Positions 37,375-50,722 of a stretch of 64,000 nt of DNA are shown one piece after another. A program made the position numbers and the translations under genes. Origin of the DNA: Callipepla californica brunnescens (lineage: Eukaryota; Chordata; Aves; Galliformes; Odontophoridae); assembly GCA_023055505.1 (NCBI GenBank), contig JALIRH010000004.1, positions 36,337,502 to 36,401,501 of the forward strand, in the 5' to 3' direction. The notes beneath the pieces are model-generated. The model was not told the DNA's origin. It searched no databases and saw only the letters and a list, made by a program, of their open reading frames with translations. The first letter of the stretch is position 1, and every line of letters begins with the position of its first letter.

Positions 37375-39118
37375 AAATTCCCAAGTTCACTGACTTTGTA
37401 AATCTTACACGAAGCTCTACATTTGACTGGCTAATTTCCATCTATTATCTAAGAACTTTAATTTGAAGCTGAACTTAGATGTATCCCTCCTGTACTGCAA
37501 TCTGCAGTGTAGATGCATATAAAAGCTGACTATAAGCAGTCAGAGCAAAAATGTCCTCCCTCCTTTTCACTCTATGCCTTTCTCAGCTAAATTCTAATTA
37601 GCAGAGGACAGATAAAACTAGACAAACTCCACAAATATGCAGACACAGCTCCATAGGAAGTCTGTTCTACTCTTGATAATATTAATAATGAAGATATTCC
37701 CTACTGTTACCATGGGACCACGTGTCTGATAAGGCTAAACTGAATTACTGCATGTACAGGATATTCATGCTGAGTAAATAGAAGACGGGAGAGAAACTCG
37801 AAGTTGTAATATATAACATTTATAATAAAATCATATTTGCTCTCAGGGTAAATCAGTCCAGCTAGTGTTACAGATGGTGAAGTCCTCCAGTGAGGATGAC
37901 AGGCAAGAATGGTAGAATTTTAAAGTATAGGATAGTTTCCCCTAGACACTTATAATCATTACGAATAACATATTTTTCTTGCTTTTTTGTCACACAGTAA
38001 ATATTTTCTTTATGATATGATTTTCTAATGCCTGAACTAGAACATTCTTAAAGTACATGGGGACATTCCATAGATGTCTTTATAGTGTATTGCAGTGTCT
38101 AATAGAAGATCTAAAGCTCAGACAATGCTGATAGGGCTTTAGGATTCGCATGCAGATTTAAAGAATGAACAAAAGTTCCTATACATGGTTTACAGTGAAG
38201 TGGGATGAACAATATCTTCTGTTACCTATTACATCGTACTTACTGAACTAGCTGAAACCTCTTTATTTGATCAGAACATCCCAAGAGGATACAGCAGTTT
38301 GAAAATTATGTTTGGCACTATGTAGTATTCTCCCCTTTAAATCGCACCTATTCACAACAACAGAGAGAAATCCAGCTGCTCTCTGAATTAGCATGCATAT
38401 TGGACCCAGCTGTTCTGGAAAATCCATAGCCAGCACTTGAATACACTAGATTTTAAGTTATTATACACACACACCATTAACTTTTAATAGTAGAGTAAAT
38501 GAAGTATTTTCATTATGCCTGCCAGTCTATGACATTTATTTGAACCAGTCACGCATTTTTTCCCCTTTTTAATATATCCATATCTCTATAAATACAGATA
38601 TAATTTTCTGATAATTGAAACAAGATCCTGAACTTCTCAAAGACTGACAACAAAAAATAATCCTAACTATCACAATGAAAAGTTGTAGGATAATTGATTA
38701 TATGATGATACTGCTTTACTAAGGCATTTTTGAACTATTAATTAAAATGTCTAACTAAATCAGCGTCATCAACTCTCCATTATCCAATGGAAATCTGTGA
38801 TATTTACCAACTGAATATTCTGAATTACATTTGTGTTAAGTAAATAGCTGAGTTTATACAGAGTGACAGTAAGCCATCCTGTGGATGTTTCAGCACAGAT
38901 GGGCTTTTATACCAGCACTGCAATTGCAACTGATCTGTTTTTGGACAGTTTTTGATTGTTTGTTTGTTTGTTTTTGCATCCTGTAAATAGCAGAAAAGCA
39001 ATTTCTGTTTTAACTCTATCTTCTGCAAAACCTGCTAGGCAGTAGGGTACATGCAAAATTCAACACAAAAACTAAGCGTATACTGAAAATAACATAACTT
39101 AAAGATAAATCAGCATGT

Positions 39119-39650
39119 GTAGCTCAGTCTGATCCCTTTCCAATTCTCCAGTTCTGTGAACCAGTTCCTGTGGCTTCAGCAACAGCCAAACCTATCCAAA
39201 CCCAGACAGAGATTGTTTCCAGGATGCAGATGTATCTGATAATGCCTTGAATGGAAACCTTAATTCTGATCTGCCAGAAATCTCAATTCTGAACTCTGAG
39301 ACAGTGGCTGAAAATTCAACAGAAACTGCTCAAGCAACCTTGGATAACTGATACCAGCAGCTTCTAAGCCATTTGTTTTTGGCGCTCTACCACCTTCCTC
39401 CTTACCCAATCCAGTTCATCACATAGCAGCTAATACAAGCATTTCTGCCAAACCAGCTCAGTTTGCTGTTCCAAAGAAAAAGAATGAACAGCCACAGAGA
39501 GGCAGCGACTGCTTTTTCTCCCACTGCCTCTGAAAGGTTGACTGTGAATTTTCCACTTTAGAGTAGTTCTAGCTCCCATCCAGATTCTCATGGAGACATT
39601 TATGTATACAGCACTGCTGCAAAGAGTTATCATTGAAGACTCCCTGATTT
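39119..39650 (+). pseudogene. Broken coding-like stretch, possible processed pseudogene, unidentified
   Basis: Three successive plus-strand frames look coding-like in turn. Frame one (39119-39250) includes DPFPILQFCEPVPVASATAK and then IQTQTEIVSRMQ. Frame two (open 39160-39351) includes FQDADVSDNALNGNLNSD and then ETVAENSTETAQATLDN. Frame three (39348-39533) includes KPFVFGALPPSSLPNPVHH and then KPAQFAVPKKKNEQPQRG. Residue use is balanced (many S, T, P, A, Q, E, N), unlike the K/I/F/L-rich translations of the AT-rich surroundings. That pattern fits a protein-coding copy broken by small insertions or deletions and stops, with no introns seen. I do not recognise the parent protein. Chance composition remains a real alternative. 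Confidence 0.3.
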
Positions 39651-42600
39651 CTGCCAGCATGACAAGTCTAGATAATACAAGAGTCTATAGACAGAGTCAG
39701 TGCAAAAGAATAAGATTTAAAACATCTTTTAGTGACAAGAAAAAGAAAATGAGAACATGAGAGATGTAGTAAAGCATTTTGTTTCCTTTTCTTTCTAGAC
39801 GGATGCCACAAAGATAGCCATATTGTTCTGTGTACGTAATCTGTAGAAGAACAGAGGAATATATCAACAGTGTTCACTCTGAATTTTATCTTCTAGCACT
39901 GGTAAAACTGGAATGAACTGGAAAGGGAAATGCTTGGTAATTCATCATAATTGAATGACTCGTATATCAACCCCTGAAATTTAACAACAAACCAAAAGGT
40001 TGGTGTAGCTCAGGGCAAATAATTGAAATAATATTTTATGCTCCATTTCCATGCTGGAAACCTTACAATGCACAAAGATCAATACTCAGCATGATAGATG
40101 GATGGTTTTGAAAGCTTCAAAAGTCAGCTGGCTGACTTCAAGTTCATGAGATATGAGAAATGTATCAACCATTGCACCACTGTGCCATTAATTTTGCAAA
40201 CTCATCTACTGTTTGTTTGTGAAAAAGAATAAAAGGATTTGTGACTTGCCTATGTAATAACTTTTAAAACACGGGGAGGCAGCTCGGCTGGTTTCTTAGC
40301 TCCTCAAACTTTCTTCAGATCTAGAAAGGCCTAAATTGCAGAACATTTTTATTCTACACACTGAGTCTACTTTGTGAAAAGAAGTTGTACGGAAAAGCGT
40401 AACATAATAAAGCTAAGGGGTGTGTTTTGACAGAGGGCTTTACTCTGTTTTGAAGGTTATCTGCTAGGTACAAGTTGAGGGAAGGGTGGTCTTAGAGTGC
40501 CAAATGAAACACATGGAGGTAGAAGGAAAAATCTATTAATTGGACTTTCTCATTGTCTGTCCTGGAAAAAAACCTTGACAGAACAAAGGAACTAACTCTG
40601 GTCAACTTCTTATACGGTTGTTAGGATTTGGCACTTTACCAGTGATGCCTTCTGCACTTTTTGTTTATTATAGAACATAAAAATTAATACTGCTCTTCAG
40701 AAATTTAGCAATTGACTGACAGGATTTATAGTTACTCTGATACAAAAGGTGCATTTTCGATATCAGCTTGATCAGTGGTCTTTTTTCTGATGAGGTATGA
40801 CTGGTGGACAAAGGTTTGATTTGGTCTATGTACTGCAGTAGGAATAGAGTAGCGTGCCTTCACTCCACAGTGAGCAAAAGCGTATGAAACTATCAGATCT
40901 GTCTCTCATAGCAGAGATGTATCCAATGTGTCCTATATTTGGTATAGAATGTAATGGTGCATAGAAATTCTATAGACCATGTTATACAATCTTCCTTTCT
41001 TCTATTCTCCATTTAACTCTTCAGTGAAGCGTAGGCCAGAATCACATCTTTCAATGACTTAGATGAAAGCATTACACAAGCAATTAACTACAGAGTGAAT
41101 GAAGAGATCTTGATAAGTGGATGTTAATAGTTCCTGGTTATCGTTCAAAATGAATATCATTAACATTCTTACTATGGAAGGAGTTGAACTAATCCAGCTG
41201 ATGATGATCAAGGTTACGTGAATACCATCAACGTGTGCCACTTTGTCATTACACACTTCATCTACTCTCACATTGGAGATTACCCTTTACGTTTCTCCTC
41301 TCGTACAATCTGCCTCTTGAGCTTTGCACCTGTTTGCTCAGAGTCCTGCAAAGTAAACTGATGGAAAGCAGAGGATGGGAGGGGAGATTAGTGATCACAG
41401 TACTCTCTCGTAAAGCAGAAGAGCCTCCCTGCTGCTGAGGGGAGATCTCAAATTTCAACACATATTTTCACATCATAAAACACTTCCACCATGAGTATTT
41501 AACCCAGGAGTTTAAATTCTACATAATCTAAAAATCTTCTACAGTTTGTAAGTGGCAACATTTGCAGTGGTTTCTTTAGATTAATAAAACACTCTATGGA
41601 ATACCAAACATTATCTTAACAAAAGATCTACTGAAGAAGTACATAAGGCTGGAACATTCACCTGTATCAGCCTAAGTCCACAGAACTGATTCCAAATCAA
41701 GTCTTCATGAATTTCCATACTCTCGTTCCATTTTCTGACTGCTTCAGCACTTATGGCTGTAAGTAACCTGAGAAATTGTGCAAAATGAAACCTACTCACG
41801 TGATGTTTGGAGCAGGTCTTGTGGCTCATCTTCAATATGTTATCTCTATTCAAAACTTATTGAAGGAATAAGTATTTAGTATTGAGCAGTGCACCTAGAC
41901 TTCTGTGAGCAACACAGCTTCATGGTCCTCTCAGTGTGGGGCATCTGTATTCATTTAAATAACTTGTTTGAAAGAAAAATAAAGTAGATCCTCAAAAGCA
42001 GAAGTAGAATAGTGTTTTGTTAAGTTAAACTAATCAATTGAAATACCTCCTCCTCTAAAATAGTTTCAAGGATCCTAGATATGAGGAGGATGAATGACAT
42101 TAGCTCTAGGAAAGAAAAAATGCAGAGAAAATTGACACAATATTTTCAGGATCAAACACCTACATTTTTCATCCTGAAACAACTTCACATTCCTATTTCA
42201 TAATATAAATTACATTATAGTTCTAAGCTTCAATTCACAGCATACCACTCATTGACTTAAACGCTGATGGGAGTATTCCAAAGGATAATACTGAGTTCCT
42301 CAGCTAAATGGCAGTAAGAACTTTTAGCAAAAGCAAAACTTTCTGTTTTCCTCTGACTTGTTCTGAGTAACAATTAAATTGGAAGTCAGAAAAAGAGAAA
42401 AGATGCCTTAGGCAAGCACTTCAAGCTAACTGGTTGAACTGCTTATTAACGTCTGTAAACAAGCTCCTATAATGAGAAGTGTCATAGAATTGACATAGTT
42501 GTCATAGGCAGAGAGAGATATGAAAAGCTGTTAAGACTTAACATTTTTACCCAGATCCTTTGTACTTCTGGAAAATAATAACAGTACAGCACAATGAGGT

Positions 42601-45600
42601 TTACTAGTGGTATCGTTAGATGCAGTCTAGGTCTTGTTTTCATTTCTGTTTATACAGACTGAAATACATCCTTTCCTGGCCTTCTTCAATCCATCACTGT
42701 GAAAGAAGATAGACAAATACTAAGTACCTTTTCTTTTAATTACATTCCTGACAAGTTTCTAAACAGAAAATCATCTAGAATTTATGTGTTTGTCAAGGCA
42801 GCCAGGAAAATATGTTTCCTCATAAAATTAGGCATTTGGAAAAGAAAAAATAAGAATTAATGTGTACTGTCATTTTTATGAATGGAGAAGAGTATGTGAT
42901 TTACTGTTTAATTTTTGTTACTTACATGAAAAGGTGATGTGCTCTAAAATTCCTGATAGATAAGAGCTTTGTCTCATGTTTCATCATTCCATAGCATTTC
43001 AAAAAATATTGCTGCTTTTGTCACCTCTTTATCCTCCTGCAATAGAAGAAAATTGTGGAGGATGGTAAAGGAAGTTTAACATTCACTTCTGGATGTAAAT
43101 CCCTTTCATATGACTTAATTTTTAAACTTCAGTGAGTTTTGAACCACATGCATGCAGAATTTACTCTTTTCATTAGTAGTAGCAGGGACATATGCAAAGC
43201 AGATACAGCCTCTTAAAAAATTCTGGCATTTGACTCCTTAAATGCAGAAAAATATCTGCTAAAATTTCAAGTTTTAGGCAGCTGTAAAAAGGCTATTCTG
43301 CATCTGTGAGTTATAAATGAGAAGACAGACCAGTGCCTTCTACATGGTGAAGAACCACTTCTGATTTTGGTCTTTTTACTTACGAAGAAAACTTCTCTTT
43401 TAATATAAGATTAATTTATTTTGTCTGCTTTTGAGATTTGGATGAAGCTTCTCCATGTCCCAGCTATTTTCTAAAATGAAAATTGGACCCGACTGGTAAC
43501 TCCACCATCTGAACCTTCAAGAAGACAAGCTTAAATGTCAGGTGTGAGGCTTTGTCGTGGAATCTGTTCTAAGTCTAAAGAAAGGTTAACTGATGTTCTG
43601 TATTGTAGTTGCTCATCCAGACATAATCAGATATTCCATTGTTCTGGCAATCCCACTTGTTTCTTTCACTGTAGATTTGTCTTATCCTTCTTTCAACATC
43701 TGTCACAAACTCTGTGACCTTTTTCTTATTTAAAATATTCTTCCCTTGAGCCAGGTTCTTCCTTACGTTTATCCTCTGTTATAAAAAATTTATCAGCAAC
43801 TTCTTCCTATTTTTAACTAGGCAGCTGTAGGTCTGAAGCTTTATTAAACAGTTTTCATTAATCTTCTGGAGAAGCATAGCTGATTAGACCACTGATGCAG
43901 ACCTAAGGAACTGATTACAGAAGTGTGTGTTCAGCTACACAACTTCATCCACAGAAGTGACTGTGAATAAACTGAGAGAAATAGCTAGCTTCCAAATGAA
44001 AGCATGTCATCTATTAAACCAAAGAATTCTAAGAGGTCATTAGTACTCACACGTAACTAGGCTCAAAAGAGTGAATTGTAGCAGTTATTTGGACTGGTAG
44101 CTACACTGACAACATAATGTCATTTATACAATGGACAAAATATCATTTATGATGCAGAAAAGCCCTGACAGAGACCTCGATGAATGACCTACTCAAATGA
44201 CACTCCACTCCCCATCTATTAAATATAAAAATAACATTCTTTCCTATAGACTTTAGATGATTTTTCCTAGTGAGATATCTTTGTGAAAGAATGTGTGTTT
44301 CTACAAATCTATCCACATGAAAACGCAGGATCTCTTTTGAAGGCCAGAAATTGCTAATATTTACAAAGAACAGTGTTAGTAATGGATATATAGATCATGG
44401 GTGGGATATAAGGATATTAATAGAGTGGAAACAGTTGTAACTGTTTTTTACGAGAGAAATAATCTTTCCTTTAAAACTCTAATTGTGTTATATTTGATGT
44501 TATGATTAGCTACCTATTTCTAAGGATTCTTACCGAGACAGTAAAGATATATTCAGTACCCTACTGTTCAAAAAGATAGGAGAAGTAAATAAGAGATTAT
44601 TTATGCAAAGTATTGGCAGAGAAGTACAAATTACAAGTTCAGACACTTTTGAAGACAGATGTTTTATTGGTTATTTAAAAGAAGGAATTATATACCTGCT
44701 TATAGAGAGCAGTGAATTTCTTTCTAAGAACAAAGTGATTTCTGAGCTCTTCTCAGTGAGTTATGCTTAATTTATGATTAAAGTGACAGCACCAATAGTG
44801 ACATTTAATGTTCCCATTATTGTCATGTTACAATAAATCAAACTGTTAGAAACCGTAAGAATCTATTTTTCTTAATGAAAAGAGTTAGAGTGCTTTAATT
44901 TGAATGAATGGTAGCTCATGATTAAGAAGCAGTTTATTGATAGCGAATTGTACGAATTAGTGTCTCTATAGCAGTCACAGAGAACTGCGTGCATATTTTA
45001 TAAAACATGCAATGCGTTTATCTGCCAGTGTGCCAATTTAGCATTCTGGGACTGTGTAAGTATGATAGGAGATAGAAATGCCAATCTTACAGGTAGAAAT
45101 AATAATTTAATGATTGTTTGGAATATGTATGCTATCTTGCTTTGAACTGGTATATTTTTTCTTGTTAGTGCATGGAGCTTTCATTTACAAAGGCAAAGGA
45201 AGAATTTCAAATCAAAAGATAACATACCTGGCAATAGGCACTGTTTGCATATAACTGCTTTTTTTGCACCTACATATCTCAAAGTGTTGAAAAGAAAAGC
45301 TTGAAGGTTCCATTCTATGACTCACACTGCTAAACAATTCATAAATAGGGAATAATGCTTTTGATAACAGTATTTATATTTCATATGGTGATACTTAAAA
45401 AACCGGTCTAGCATTATTCAAAAAGAAATTTGAGCATAAAAGTAGAATTTGTTTCCAAAGGAATGGATAGATGTGCTTCTGTGTACACATCTTGGTGGAT
45501 GTGCTGGATACTAGTGAAATTATGAAATTACTTTGTTTAATTAAATGACTTGTTACAAACTATGCTTCCCTCATTGCAAGAATTGAATAATAGTCATCAT

Positions 45601-45660
45601 TTGCTAAAGAGGAAGTAGTCCTTCTAAAATAGACTAATCAAGGATAAAACAGGAAAAAAT
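39651..45660. other. AT-rich non-coding DNA, no gene seen
   Basis: About 6 kb with only short, overlapping, featureless open stretches on both strands. No repeat family is recognised. The part 44560-45170 is low in simple repeats and could be single-copy conserved DNA, which cannot be tested from one sequence. Confidence 0.5.
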
Positions 45661-46348
45661 CAGTGGCCTGAGCAGGCCTGAGGAGAAAGATTTGGGGGTG
45701 TTGATTGATGAAAGATTCAACATGAGCCAGCAACGTGCTCTTGCAGCCCAGAAGGACAACTGTATTCTGGGCTGCATCAAGAGAAGCATGACAAGCAGGT
45801 TGAGGGAGGTAATTCCGCCCCTCCACTCCACTCCTGTGAGATCCCATCTTGAAGTACTGCATCCAGTTCTGGAGCCCCTAATACAAAAAGGACACTGAGT
45901 TGTCACAGCAGGTCCAGAGGAGGGCCATGAAGATGATCAGAGGTCTGGAGAACTTCCACTAGGGGAATAGGCTGGAGAAGAGAAGGCTCTGAGGAGGCCT
46001 TACAGGGGCCTTTCAGAACCTGAAGGTGGCCCCCAGAAAAGCTGGGGAGGAACTTTTTATAAGGGCAGGTAGACACAGCACAAAGGCGAAATGGTTTTAA
46101 ACTAGAAGAGGGTAGATTTAGACTAGATATTAAGTATAAATTCTTTACTGTGAGAGTGATGAGACACTGGGACAGGTTGCCCAGTGAGCTTGTGAATACC
46201 TCATCCCTGGAAGCATTCAAAGCCATGCTGGATGGGACTTTGAGCAACCTGGTCTAGAGAAAGATGTCATTACCTATAGCAAGGGGGTTGGAACTTGGTG
46301 AAGTTCATTTCCAACCCAAATCATTCTATGAGCCCATGACTCTATGAA
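45661..46348 (+). mobile_element. CR1 LINE, 5'-truncated, plus strand
   Basis: The copy opens inside the ORF2 C-terminal region: GVLIDERFNMSQQRALAAQK, followed by CILGCIKRSMTSRLREV. This matches the part of CR1 ORF2 downstream of the reverse-transcriptase catalytic motifs. After about 45850 the frame slips, and the remaining protein similarity (KMIRGLEN, LEKRRL) is in other frames. The 3' UTR follows in order (TTTAGACTAGATATTAAG, GAGACACTGGGACAGGTTGCCC, TTCATTTCCAACCCAAATCATTCTATGA) and ends near 46348 with ATTCTATG/CTCTATGA units typical of CR1 tails. No motif of an active polymerase remains. Minus-strand ORFs across it are shadows. Confidence 0.95.
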
Positions 46349-49300
46349 TACTCTTGTCTCAATTTTGTTGTGGGCTTTTATGCAGGGAAAGGAATAGCCT
46401 GAAGAACTTCCAAATTTTTTATAAATTGCTAGTATGCTTGAAATTGGAAGGCCGGAATTGTTAAAGGAAGCTGGACTATTCACATACTGAGACAACTACT
46501 AGCAGGCAATTAAATTAAGGAAGTAAAAAATATAAACAAACCCCAAAACCCTTTAAGAAAACATTTTCAGCTTAAGGCAGGCATGAATGCAGGTATTTTG
46601 TATATCCAAATAGCTACAAGTCTTGCCATGGCTACCTAATGCTCAGCAATGGATTAGAGACTCCAAAATTTAGCATATTTGGACCCTGCTTGCAGATCCA
46701 TTAACTCCTACTGATGGATCAACTGCTGATACAGGAGCATTATATCACCAAGTCCAGATCATGAACTAGAGCCACAGGCATTGACAAAACTACACTCTTC
46801 CCAGGTTGTCCTCTGCTGCTTCATCCATAGTAACCAGGAAATTGTTACTTTACTTTAATTTCACTATGTATGTGGAGTACTCAAAGTAAGGCAATGCCCC
46901 AATACTATCAATGCAATCAAAAGACCATGGACAACAAATGCCTTTATTGGAGGGACAATCTGCATTTCTTGTATCTAATTTAAATATCTGGACTAGTCCC
47001 TGGTCTTCATACAGGCTACATGCAGGATAATCTGGGATGCTTCAGATATTCTGCCAAGACTCAGCTCATAATACAGAGAGCTGAAATCTCTCAAGTGGGC
47101 ATCTCCATTAAACATGCAATCTACCTCACAGGCTCTTTACTGTGAACAGGAGATAGGAGGAATATTCAAATGTTTTGCTTTACCACAGCAAGCACAATTC
47201 ACATAAGTTTATTCTGAGAGCATAACAGTGGTTGCACTGAGCCAGACCAAAACTTCATTAAGTTGTTAGTATTAGTGAACAGTGACAGACTCCCAGAGAG
47301 TTCCTAGTGCATAACAAGATGATGAGAAGGCAGTAATAATCTCTGTACCTTCGATATATGCCCTCTGGTCTCTAGTATATTATTTTATTATGTTCTTGAG
47401 GGGAGGGGAGAAGGGAAGGAAGAGAGTACTTTCTTTCAGCAGTAGCATTCGCTTCAGAATATTATGAAACAAGGATGAAAACACTGTTGTTTTTTTTTTT
47501 AATTCTCTTGGTTTAGTTACAAAAAAATCTTTTCTTTAAATCCCTTGTAATATAATTATAGAGCAAAAGTCAAGGTGCAAAAACATTATTGTTATTCTCT
47601 GATCAAATCACCCATCAGAGAATCACTTCCTCTATAACTCTGCTGCATTCTTAGAAAGAATGGGCAGTTCTTGAATGTGTTTTTCAATCACTTTTCTCCC
47701 ACCGGAGGAGCTACAAATATCCATCCCTATTATAAAAGGCAATTTAAAAAAATAATACATTGCTCTCTTCCCCTCTACAACTACATGGCAACAGACAGAG
47801 GAGGTAAAGGTATTAAGTACCAGAGATGGATAATAACTAGGTAAGTATTAACAAAATTGTTCTAGAAAGTGTCAACAACTGAGGAAGAAAGATGTAATTC
47901 AAAGTCAGATTGAAACAACAACAACAAAAAAACAAAAACAACACCTAAGGAACGTTCGTGAGAAGGGAAGATTGAATGCAGCAATAAAGAGAGAATTGAG
48001 ACAATAACTAGAGTCTGTATAGCTGGACACATTTAAAGCAAAAATAGAGTCATTCCTAATATGAACATAAAAGTGGGAGTGGAAGGCGTGATAGTCCATT
48101 GCAGCAAATGTCCAATATAAATTCTGTAATAAAACAATGGCATCTGGATTTTACAGTGCAAACATCAAACTGTAAGTGTCTGACTGGAACAGTCCTGGAT
48201 CTCAATGCCAGCCTGCTGTATCAAAAACCCTCTGTGTATATGATAATTGTAAAAACAGAAAACATTTCTTAGAGACAAATGAGGAATAACTCAGATAAAT
48301 GTAGCCCTAGATAAGTCATCTCAGGTTTTACACAAATGGCCCAATGAGTACTGGGTTTTGTTTCCAAAAGCTGCAGTACATTATTTATGGACATTAGGGT
48401 CAAGTGAACAAGTCATTATTTTCATCCATTTCTGCTAACTGTAGGTTCACTTTTGATCTGTTTGGAGCAACTTAGCTAATTTGGAGCTTTTGCTGTTTGG
48501 TTGCATCTTTGCTTTTCTGAACACTTTATGTGTTTACTTATTGAAGAGACAGCACAAGAATTCTGAAGAGAAACATGTCACACTTCATGGTTAATAGATG
48601 TAACTTTTTAAAACCAGTTTCCAGGTCAAAATATGAATTTTACTTTTGCTTTCTGATAGCATTTATGAGAACAAAAGGTCATTCTAAGAAATGTCTCCTG
48701 TTAGTATTAGAGTACTATGGATTATAAATACTTAAGTGGTAGAAACAGAGTTGCAACGTGTTTGATAAAAACTAATAAAATACAGGAATGATTCGCCTGC
48801 CTCCTTTACTTGTCCAGGTAGATGGACTTGGTCCTTGAGAACTGTTCTGTTCTATTTACTTCACAGAAGTTCATTCTATCTTCCTTCACATTCCCTTTGA
48901 CTAACTTTCCCCATGAGCGTTTCTCACTTTATTTTTTCTCCTTAGCACGTAGCTAAGGAGAAAAAACAGACTTTCTTTTCTCCTCCCATCCTTCCTTCTA
49001 TTTTCGAAAATTCTATACAGTTTCAGAGGTGTACATCTCTCACAGTGAAAGACTTAACTATCTAAGGACACTACAAAACTTAATTACTGAAGTCTTCATT
49101 ATTGTCTATAAGCATCTCTGCCATCACATGATAGTCTCTGATTAGAAAGATGAGCAATCTGGAAAATTAATGGTTCAAAATGTCCATTCAACAATCCTAA
49201 TGAATCACTGGAACAAAACTAAGATATGCTAGATTCTCCACAACCTGAATATTCAAATCAAGGTCAGACACAGCACATGATTTCAATGCAAGGGTTATGG

Positions 49301-49353
49301 GGGTCCTCTTCCATTCAGGACATAGGATTAACTGGGGATAGATCCCTCCTACC
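46349..49353. other. Non-coding DNA, no gene seen
   Basis: No credible coding frame. A CAA/A-rich tract lies at 47913-47943 and short T runs near 47490. A purine-rich GGGGAGGGGAGAAGGGAAGG patch lies near 47400-47420. No repeat family is recognised. Confidence 0.5.
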
Positions 49354-49572
49354 ATAGGATCAAAAAATCATAGAGCGGCCTGGGTTGAAAAGGACCTCAA
49401 AGATCATCTTGTTTCAATCCCCTGCTGTGGGCAGTCGTCAACCACTAGAGCAGGCTGCCCAGAGCCACATCCAGCCTTGTCTTGAATGCCTCCAGGGATA
49501 GGGCATCCACAACCTCTCTGGGCAACCTGTTCCAGTTTGTCCCCACACTCTCAGTGAAAAACCTCCTCCTAA
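49354..49572 (-). mobile_element. CR1 LINE, minus strand, 3' part (interrupted copy)
   Basis: The plus strand shows the antisense CR1 tail in order: ATCATAGAGCGGCCTGGGTTG, AAGATCATCTTG, CCCCTGCTGTGGGCAG, CCTCCAGGGATAGGGCATCCAC, AACCTCTCTGGGCAACCTGT and AGTGAAAAACCTCCTCCTAA. It stops abruptly at about 49572, where a plus-strand CR1 begins. The antisense sequence resumes after that insert (50723-50790), so this is the older host copy of a nested insertion. Confidence 0.93.
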
Positions 49573-50722
49573 AAGGCTGTTGATGTGGTCTATCTGGACT
49601 CCAGCAAAGCCTTTGACACAGTCTCCCACAGTATTGTCCTGGGGAAACTGGCAGCCCATGGTGTGGACAGGTTCACTCTTCTCTGGGTTGAGAATTGGCT
49701 AGAGGGCCGTGCCCAGCAGGTAGTGGTTAATGGAGTTAAGTCCAGCTGGTGTCCCATTACAAGTGGTATCCCCCAGGGGTCAGTACTGGGGCCCATCTTG
49801 TTTAATATCGTTATTGATGACCTGGATGAGGGGATTGAGTGTACCCTCAGTAAGTTTGCGGATGACACCAAGCTGGGAGGATGTGTCAATTTGCCTGATG
49901 GTAGGGAGGCCCTTCAGTGGGATCTGGATAGGCTGAACAGCTGGACTAAGGTCAATGGGATGAGGTTCAGTAAGGCCAAGTGCCGGGTCCTGCACTTTGG
50001 CCACAATAACCCCATGCAATGCTATAGGCTTGGGGCAGAATGGCTTGAAGAGTGTATGGAGGAAAAGGACCTGGGGGTGCTGGTTGATGCTTGGCTCAAC
50101 ATGAGCCGGCAGTGTGCCCAGGTGGCCAAGAAGGCCAATGGCATCCTGGCCTCTATTAGAAATAATGTAGCCAGCAGGAGCAACCCCCTGTACTCAGCTC
50201 TGGTGCGGCCGCACCTCAAGTACTGTGTTCAGTTTTAGGCCCCTCACTACAAGAGAGACATCGAGGCCCTGGAGCGTGTTCAGAGAAGGGCAACAAAACT
50301 GGTGAGGGGTCTGGAGCACAGGTCTTACGAGGAGTGGCTGAGGGAGCTGGAATTGTTTAGTCTGGAGAAAAGGAGGCTCAGGAGACCTCATCGCGCTCTA
50401 CCACTTCCTGAAGGGAGGCTGTGGTGAGGAGGGGGTCGGCCTCTTCTCCCAGGTAACTAATGACAGGACGAGAGGGAATGGCCACAAGTTGCGCTGGGGA
50501 AGATTTAGATTAGATTTGAGGAAAATTTTTTTCTCTGAGAGAGTGGTCAGGCACTGGAATGGCCTGCCTAGGAGGGTGGTTGAGGCACCATCCCTAGTGC
50601 TGTTCAAGAAGCGTTTAGATGAGGTGCTAAGGGATTTGATTTAGCAGCTTGGTGGGTAGGGATGGTGGTGTGAGGATGGTTGGACTAGATGATCTTGTAG
50701 GTCCTTTCCAACCTAATGAATC
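49573..50722 (+). mobile_element. CR1 LINE, plus strand, nested in another CR1; ORF2 reverse-transcriptase remnant
   Basis: About 1.15 kb of CR1, the longest copy here. The ORF2 frame runs 49573-50238. It begins at reverse-transcriptase motif A ([15 protein letters not shown]), continues through [10 protein letters not shown] and reaches motif C ([11 protein letters not shown]), so the three catalytic aspartates are still encoded. The endonuclease and fingers region is lost by 5' truncation, and the GTG at 49585 is not a start. ORF2 is broken at 50236-50238, where TAG replaces the tryptophan of the CVQFW motif, and again near 50380 by a one-base loss (AGGAGGCTCAGGAGACC). ASRSNPLYS also lacks about four residues relative to the family. 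The 3' UTR ends GATGATCTTGTAGGTCC-TTTCCAACCTAATGAATC. The copy is dead but fairly young. Minus-strand ORFs here are shadows. Confidence 0.95.

Larger units (their letters stand above)
34366..39118. other. AT-rich non-coding DNA, no gene seen
   Basis: No sustained coding frame. Homopolymers A17 (36068-36084) and T18 (37357-37374) and a TTTG repeat (38955-38976) are present. Open stretches at 35767-36054 and 36951-37232 are short and featureless. Confidence 0.5.

Noticed and set aside
45634..46247. Several minus-strand open frames of 74 to 114 codons
   Set aside because: Shadows of the plus-strand CR1 copy.
49590..50607. Minus-strand open frames of 65 to 99 codons
   Set aside because: Antisense to the CR1 ORF2 remnant and its 3' UTR.
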